Part shown: piece by piece, positions 58,774 to 64,000 of the stretch
How the letters are laid out: the number at the start of each line of letters is the position of its first letter
Numbering within the stretch: position 1 is the stretch's first letter
NCBI RefSeq assembly: GCF_033807715.1
Contig: NC_084587.1
Location: forward strand, 11,639,916-11,703,915
DNA: 64,000 bases
Reading direction: 5' to 3'
Origin: Cololabis saira
Taxonomy: Eukaryota > Chordata > Actinopteri > Beloniformes > Belonidae
Notes under the pieces: model-generated
Seen by the model: the letters and a program-made list of their open reading frames with translations, nothing else
What the model was told of the DNA's origin: nothing
Databases searched by the model: none
Translations under genes and position numbers: made by a program

Positions 58774-59767
58774 CAGTGGCGGAGCGTGGGTCTCAGTACA
58801 GAGGGGGCGGAGCATTCTCGATGAGCCCTTATGATAGTCATTTTAACGTTCAACAACACCTCATCCTACCCATCAAACAACATTTATTATCAACTTTATT
58901 GAGCTAAGCAATATATAGGCCTATGCTGCAGAAAGCAGAGTAAAGTCACAAACTTGTTCAGAAGAACACGCACAGGCCTGACAGCTGTCAATCACATGGC
59001 GATGAAAACTCAGATAGTCACAGACTGACTCAGTTCCATCTTTGATACAGCTTAAATACAAAAAACCCAACATAACTGGTCTAAAATTACACAATCTATT
59101 TAGATAGATATAGACACAGCGGTCTATAACATAATTTCTGAGCTATATAACAGAGAATAGACTTGGCCGTCTAGTTGACAACAACACAAAGCTCATTCAA
59201 ATAGGCAGGTGGTCAAGGCTACCACAACTATCTGATAAAGAAATTATTTATGAAGGTTACACTCACTCACCAATGGCAGTTGACTCTTCCATAAAACTTT
59301 GTACATGCTTAGTCCTCTTTTAAAGTTTAGCGCTCATCTCCTTCATGGCAGCAAATTTGCCGAGTCGGCAAATTGGCTGTAACTGTTAAGCCTGATTTAC
59401 GGTTCCGCGTTACACCAACGCAGAGCCTACGGCGTAGGATACGCGGCGATGCACACGTACGGTGCGTGTCGCCGCGTACCCTACGGCGTAGCCTTTCTTC
59501 GTACCCTACGGCGTAGGCTCTGCGTCGATTTAACGCGGAACCATAAATCAGGCTTTACAGCCAATCAGCGTTGGCTCACAGCCCTGATGCGTTCAGGACA
59601 ATTGTAAAGTAGGAATTAGCCTACACTGGCCGCACAATGCACATTTTATTGTAATTATAGCCTACAATTTACGATTATATAAGAACGTATCATACAAAAC
59701 GGGGCCCTATCATTGGGCCCTATGAGCTTGTGGGCCCCGGGGCGCCCGCCCCCTCGCCCCCCCTCTA
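58774..59767. mobile_element. Probable hAT element inserted in the dispersed repeat, about 990 bp
   Basis: The left end near CAGTGGCGGAGCGTGGG and the right end rich in GGGGCGGGCGCC-type sequence are foreign to the surrounding repeat, which continues on both sides. TCCAG is shared at both junctions, but a full 8-bp duplication could not be resolved, so ends are approximate. A Harbinger MITE lies inside (59389-59554). Confidence 0.55.
59389..59554. mobile_element. Harbinger-type palindromic MITE, 166 bp
   Basis: Ends AGCCTGATTTACGGTTCCGC and GCGGAACCATAAATCAGGCT are flanked by TTA at 59386-59388 and 59555-59557. The CTACGGCGTA core occurs three times, so this copy carries an internal expansion relative to the 131-bp copy at 29.5 kb. 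Confidence 0.92.
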
Positions 59768-59830
59768 GTCCAGGGTCTTTCAATGGCTGAGCAGAGCTGT
59801 CGCGAGGGAGTGTAGCTCTGGATGGAGTGC
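59768..59830 (+). repeat. Common fish dispersed repeat, continuation
   Basis: TTCAATGGCTGAGCAGAGC followed by GCGAGGGAGTGTAG matches the part of the repeat expected after GTGGTGGAAG at 58770, which proves the intervening kilobase is an insertion. Confidence 0.6.
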
Positions 59831-61150
59831 TCTATTGCTCTAGTTTTAAAACAAGCTATCATCGTATTTATAATTTAATATAAAATCGTAGCTGCTTAAG
59901 TGCTTTGTTCTATATTCGTTAATGGGCCAATGTGCCACCCTGAATGCTGACATTTTAAGTATCTGCTAATGGTCTCTCTCCTTCTTAGCTCAGAAATTCA
60001 GTGTGCTTGATATCCACCTAAGAATTTTACATTTTTCACAGAGAGGTTGGAGTTTTTGTTTCATGTTGGTATACGTGTTTTGTATCCGTGTATGCAGAGT
60101 TTGAACTTGCTTTGATGGGTGCCATGAGGACGTTATGATCAAAGCCTGTCAGCATTCTGCTTCATTCTGTTCCCCTGTGTGAATTCTCTAGATTCACACA
60201 ATCATTTAATATTATGTACCACAGATGGCGAATTCCCCAGATTCCCCCACAATGTTGTGCTATCTCTAAATCCAGACATGTTACTGACTGGTTTCCAATT
60301 AGTCTAATTAAACTTTAAAATGTTCATACAGATTTCTCAGCTTCACACAACTTTTCCAGCTATTCTAGTCAATGTATTCAAATTCCTTTGTGTGCCTGAC
60401 CTTCTAAACAAAAGGGATAGAGTCAAAATAAACTAATATATACAGTACTGTGCAAAAGTCTCTTGTTTTATCTTATTTATTTTTATTAAGATACGAGCAG
60501 GAAAGGCAGTGATAATATTAAAGGAGCGACTCATTGATTTTTCAGTTAATCAGTTGGCGGATTAGTCATTCCAGGCCATTATTCAAGAATCAGCATTGAA
60601 TATATAAAAAAAAAAAAACATATTGGTCGACCTCAAGATAATTTAGAAAATAAAACCCTACATTGTTCGGAACAAAATGACTCTAAATGCAAAAGTCAGT
60701 ATTTGGTGTGACTTAGAACCAAGCACAGATGCAAAGCGATACAAAAGATCTCCCCTAAAGTTTCCCTCTCAGAGGTTTCCCTTATAGGCATGAAGGTAAA
60801 GTCACTTTCACAACACTGTCCAACATTTACTTTTGTTTAATTTCTCGCTCTGCCACTCTCTCATTTTCTGTTCCGTCATTACTCTCTTGAGCCACTAATC
60901 TCCTCCAACATGATGCCCAAGGTAGCTCTTTGGGCTGGCTTCATCGGTACTCATATGTGACATGGTGCCGTTTGTCGCATGGTCTGATTGGGCCTGGGGT
61001 CCGGAGTTACACTGAGCAGTTTTTGCAGACAGAAAGGACAGAAGGCTAAGAGCTAGATGATATTTCTTTTAAAAAAATCCAATATTCCTTTAAATTAAAC
61101 TGACATTTCAGCATGTGCTGTTTTAACTCCTTTTAGACCGTCCCGTACAG
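59831..61150. other. No recognised gene
   Basis: AT-rich sequence. ATTAAAGGAGCGACTCATTG at about 60519 looks like the left end of another TTAA-target element without a right end. Confidence 0.4.
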
Positions 61151-61162
61151 ATGTTTTTTTTT

Positions 61163-61533
61163 CCATCCATCCATTATCTATACCAGCTTTATCCTTTGCA
61201 GGGTCACGGGGGTCTGCTGGAGCCTATCCCAGCTATTTTCAGGCGAGAGGCAGGGGTTACACCCTGGACAGATCGCCAGTCTATCGTAGGACCACATATA
61301 CAGACAAACAACCAGACACACTCACACTCACACCTACAGGCAATTTATAATCACCAATTAACCTAGCATGCATCTTTTTGGACTGTGGGAGGAAACCGGA
61401 GTACCCGGAGAAAACCCACACAAGCACGGGGAGAACATGCAAACTCCACACAGAAAGACCCTGTTGGGCCTGGGAGTCGAACCGATTTCTTGCTGTGAAG
61501 CAACAGTGCTGACCACCAAGCCACCGTGCTGCC
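61163..61533 (-). mobile_element. tRNA-derived SINE with LINE-type tail and 12-bp duplication
   Basis: On the minus strand a tRNA-like head starts GGCAGCACGGTGGCTTGG at 61533. It has a B box GGTTCGACTCC at about 61480, then a conserved body (CTCCCCGTGCTTGTGTGGG, GGTTTCCTCCCACAGTCC). It ends with ATGGATGGATGG at 61163, the tail shared with RTE/Rex-type LINEs. ATG followed by nine T is present on both sides (61151-61162 and 61534-61545). The shared tail suggests mobilisation by such a LINE. Confidence 0.9.
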
Positions 61534-61545
61534 ATGTTTTTTTTT

Positions 61546-61915
61546 AATTATTTAAATTTGGATTCTACTCTAATTAGGCTGTCTATGAGGACAGAAATCA
61601 GAATAATTTCAGAAATTAGGTTGGTTATCCCTTTCTGTTTGTCTGTCCTTGTTCACATATATTTGTTACGGCTAAAATGGCCCATAATGTATTAAATAAT
61701 CCAGGAAGTAAGAGCAGTTCAACAAATACATGTTTAATACAAAGACACAGCACCCAAACGCTGAAGAGAAATGGGACTCCCAATGATCATACAATGTAAC
61801 ATGAAATGGTACAATATGATACTATACAACGTCCCCATGTGGACATTTTAGTTTGTAGCAGATGCTCCTTGACATTTTCACACTCAAAAATACCACAAAA
61901 AGAATGCAATATATA
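61546..61915. other. No recognised gene
   Basis: AT-rich sequence with nothing recognisable. Confidence 0.4.
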
Positions 61916-62030
61916 CATGGATACAGAGCTGCCTGGGAGACTTGCGAGGCCCTGTGCGGAATGGCCGGGGGGGCAAAAAATTTCGCTCACGCGCGAAATT
62001 TTTTGGGTTTTTCGGGTCGGATCGGGGTGT

Positions 62031-62297
62031 CTATATGCGCAATTTTAACTCTCCAATTAGCAAAATACTGGATAACTTCCCCTGTATCATCATCATTTGG
62101 CTTGCCTCAACGCGGGGCCCCACGGCTGCTTGAGACCCGGTCGGATCGGTGATTTTTGTAACAAATTTATCAAACGAGTCTTTCAGAGAGGCATTAAACT
62201 CTTCCAATTTCTTTAGTTTCTTTTCTTTTTTCATCCCCTGATGGAAATTTCCTGATTCTGTCTCGTTCTCTCGACATTGTGTGACAGTTTGTTCCAA
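62031..62297 (-). pseudogene. Short lysine-rich frame inside the hAT
   Basis: An 88-codon minus-strand frame contains KKEKKLKKLEEFNASLKDSF and FDKFVTKI. Basic leaders of this sort precede the zinc finger in some hAT transposases and their relatives, but no zinc finger or catalytic residues are present. I regard it as the degraded start of a transposase gene. Confidence 0.4.
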
Positions 62298-62494
62298 CTC
62301 CCCCCGTCTGGATCAGAGCAGCTTGTGTCTGCGCTTGGTCTGACGCAGCTGTACTGAACAACAGACACGCGCATCATTGCACATATATTTATTGATATGC
62401 ACAGACTAGTACACATTTAGGTCTGTAATGGAACGTGACTGTTGATATTTATAAGGGAAAAAACAGAAAAAAAAAACAGAAAAAAAAAAAATTG

Positions 62495-62527
<33 letters not shown>

Positions 62528-62531
62528 CATA

Positions 62532-62594
62532 GCGCGAGGCCCCTTGGGGCGCGAGGCCCCTTGGGGCGCGAGGCCCCTTGGGGCGCGAGGCCCC
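62532..62594. repeat. 17-bp GC-rich tandem repeat
   Basis: Three to four copies of GCGCGAGGCCCCTTGGG just inside the right end of the hAT. They may have expanded from the subterminal region. Confidence 0.93.
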
Positions 62595-62642
62595 ATGCGG
62601 TCGCACGGTTCGCACACCCCTTGCGGCGGCCCTGCATGGATA

Positions 62643-63165
62643 AAAGCAGAGTAAAACAAGTGGAGCATTTTGGGGATCATGTTAAAAGATAAGGTCTTTA
62701 AAAACTACATTCTTTGCAGTGGGAAAAGGATCCAAACCAATCTTGGGGTGGATCTTTGGAGTTAGGCCAGTCCCCTACATTCCAACCACGTAAAACTAAA
62801 CTTATCAAAACAAAAGACAGGGCTGAAGAGGTGCTAGAAAGAGACCAGTACATTGATTCCTCTGGCTTTGTATTGGCCCATATAAGTGTGCTCTTCTGAT
62901 CAGCTCTAAAAGACCACATAAAAAAAGACTTCATTAGTCACAGTAAATCACATTAACTATAGTATTTAGCTAAGAGGAACCCACTTTTTTTCTGAACACA
63001 TGCTTGATGAGTAGGAATAAAAGAACATTCTTATTTTATTTTGTTTTGTGACCTGTTGAAATTTTGCCCAAATAAAAATAAATTTTAAATACAAAATTAC
63101 ACCATGCAAAATGTAATTATGTTTTACTAATCCGTCATCACCAGTGTTCATTTCTATGCTATGGT
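62643..63165. other. No recognised gene
   Basis: The minus-strand frame 62698-62934 and plus-strand frame 62714-62899 overlap; neither resembles a known protein. Confidence 0.4.
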
Positions 63166-63540
63166 GTGCAGGGGAGGCAACACAAAGGAAAGCGATGTTA
63201 GTCGACTAAACAGGTTGGTGAAGAAAGCCAGCTCAGGGATTTCCACCGCGGCGGAGTCTGTCACATAAGCGCCAGAGAAAAGGACCCTTGCTGCTGTCAG
63301 GCTGCTGCTGTCAATAATGGACAATGATCGCCATCCCTTACATAACACTGACTCGGTGGCAGAGTCTTGTCACTGTCATGCTCAACAGACAGGTTGAGGA
63401 GGACCTGTGTTCCACGGGCCATACAGCATTTCAACTCCCCGGAGAAATAAAGGAGAGGCTGTTGACCTTTAACACTGCCCTTTTTGCCCTACTACCGTCC
63501 TGGCACACACTCGCGTTTTGTCATTGAATTGTGGTGTCAT
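63166..63540 (+). pseudogene. LINE C-terminal remnant
   Basis: The plus strand reads RGGNTKESDVSRLNRLVKKA, then KRTLAAVRLLLSIMDNDRHP and LHNT. This is the order found after the reverse transcriptase in fish CR1/L2/Rex-type LINEs (W-G-GN, LN-L-KKA, then LL-I-DN--HPLH). In-frame stops follow at once. No poly(A), tail repeat or duplication was found. Confidence 0.7.
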
Positions 63541-63693
63541 CTCTCCACCTGCAACAGTTCTGAGGAAGCAGAGGATATCAACTATGAAACCGTCATTATA
63601 ATTCACTTTTTTTTACACTTGACTATCCGACAGTTATGTAATATGTAGGCCAATGCTTAGAGTGTTTATGCTCCTAAACTTTAAAATGAGTTT

Positions 63694-63779
<86 letters not shown>

Positions 63780-64000
63780 GTGAGAACATTTAAAGCTACA
63801 GTATGTTGATAGCTTTCTACGTGCTAAATTAATATACAGCCTCTTCTCCTCCCAGCAACATTAGAGCACCTTGTTAAGCACACGCACACGCAAAGTACTG
63901 CATACACATTTAGAAGAATTCACCTATTGTTTCTTTAAATCTTTGTGATTCGAGACAGTAATTTTTATGAGTTAATTCAAAGCCAAACTACAAATGTTTT
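63541..64000. other. No gene; contains a GT microsatellite
   Basis: Apart from the (GT)n tract nothing is recognisable up to the right edge. Confidence 0.5.
63699..63778. repeat. (GT)n microsatellite, 80 bp
   Basis: Uninterrupted GT dinucleotides. Confidence 0.98.

Larger units (their letters stand above)
61924..62634. mobile_element. hAT element with perfect 8-bp duplication, 711 bp
   Basis: CATGGATA is present at 61916-61923 and 62635-62642. The right end, inverted, is CAGGGCCGCCGCAAGGGG; the left end CAGAGCTGCCTGGGAGAC is a diverged counterpart. Inside are a 12-bp-stem hairpin (61975-62004), a minus-strand frame (62031-62297), an A-rich tract (62459-62521) and 17-bp GC-rich tandem repeats (62532-62594). 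Confidence 0.88.

Noticed and set aside
62406..62692. Frames with runs of F or K and repeated APRGL words
   Set aside because: Result from the A-rich tract and 17-bp GC repeat inside the hAT.

Overview
This is vertebrate nuclear DNA, almost certainly from a ray-finned fish and probably a percomorph teleost. The AT-rich background, the long AC and TA microsatellites, and the mix of repeats all point that way: tRNA-headed SINEs, an RTE-type LINE with a short-repeat tail, L2-like and L1-like LINEs, a Tc1 remnant, and many hAT, Harbinger and TTAA-target elements. There is no bacterial gene organisation, no rRNA, no CRISPR array, and no intact host protein-coding gene that I can recognise. Most open frames of 60-160 codons are chance or repeat-derived. 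The window reads as an intergenic or deep-intronic, transposon-rich region.

Layout. 1-293 is a 21/15-bp minisatellite that runs off the left edge. 1.8-2.8 kb holds MITEs and a SINE with its target-site duplication. A hAT lies at 6.2-7.2 kb and a Tc1 remnant at 7.4-8.1 kb. A 5'-truncated L1 with an exact duplication is at 9.7-10.4 kb. A TTAA-target element at 13.6-14.7 kb carries two further MITEs. A hAT remnant abuts a Ty3/gypsy pol remnant at 18.1-19.2 kb. A Harbinger with a second inverted-repeat element inside it spans 21.6-23.0 kb, and a hAT with a nested MITE spans 25.0-25.8 kb.

From 28.7 to 36.5 kb one decayed L2-like LINE (endonuclease, then reverse transcriptase) can be followed in reading order through at least five later insertions, including a hAT nested inside another hAT. 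At 38.8-41.7 kb are two TTAA elements and a second, opposite-strand L2-like LINE split by a hAT. At 42.8-43.5 kb an L1 reverse-transcriptase scrap is followed by a MITE carrying a MADF-like exon.

The most unusual region is 45.04-49.36 kb. A perfect 13-bp inverted repeat bounds an RTE LINE insertion, a minus-strand broken gene (long coiled coil plus a separate C-terminal exon, with a 3' UTR and poly(A) signal), and a candidate LTR that cuts the gene's 5' side. After about 8 kb with few recognisable repeats, 57-64 kb holds a further TTAA element, a hAT inserted in a common fish repeat, a SINE, a hAT with a perfect 8-bp duplication, a LINE C-terminal scrap and a GT microsatellite.

Because many insertions keep exact target duplications and interrupt recognisable frames, the order of events can be read directly: old L2-like LINEs were hit by TTAA elements and hATs, and some of those were hit again by small Harbinger MITEs.
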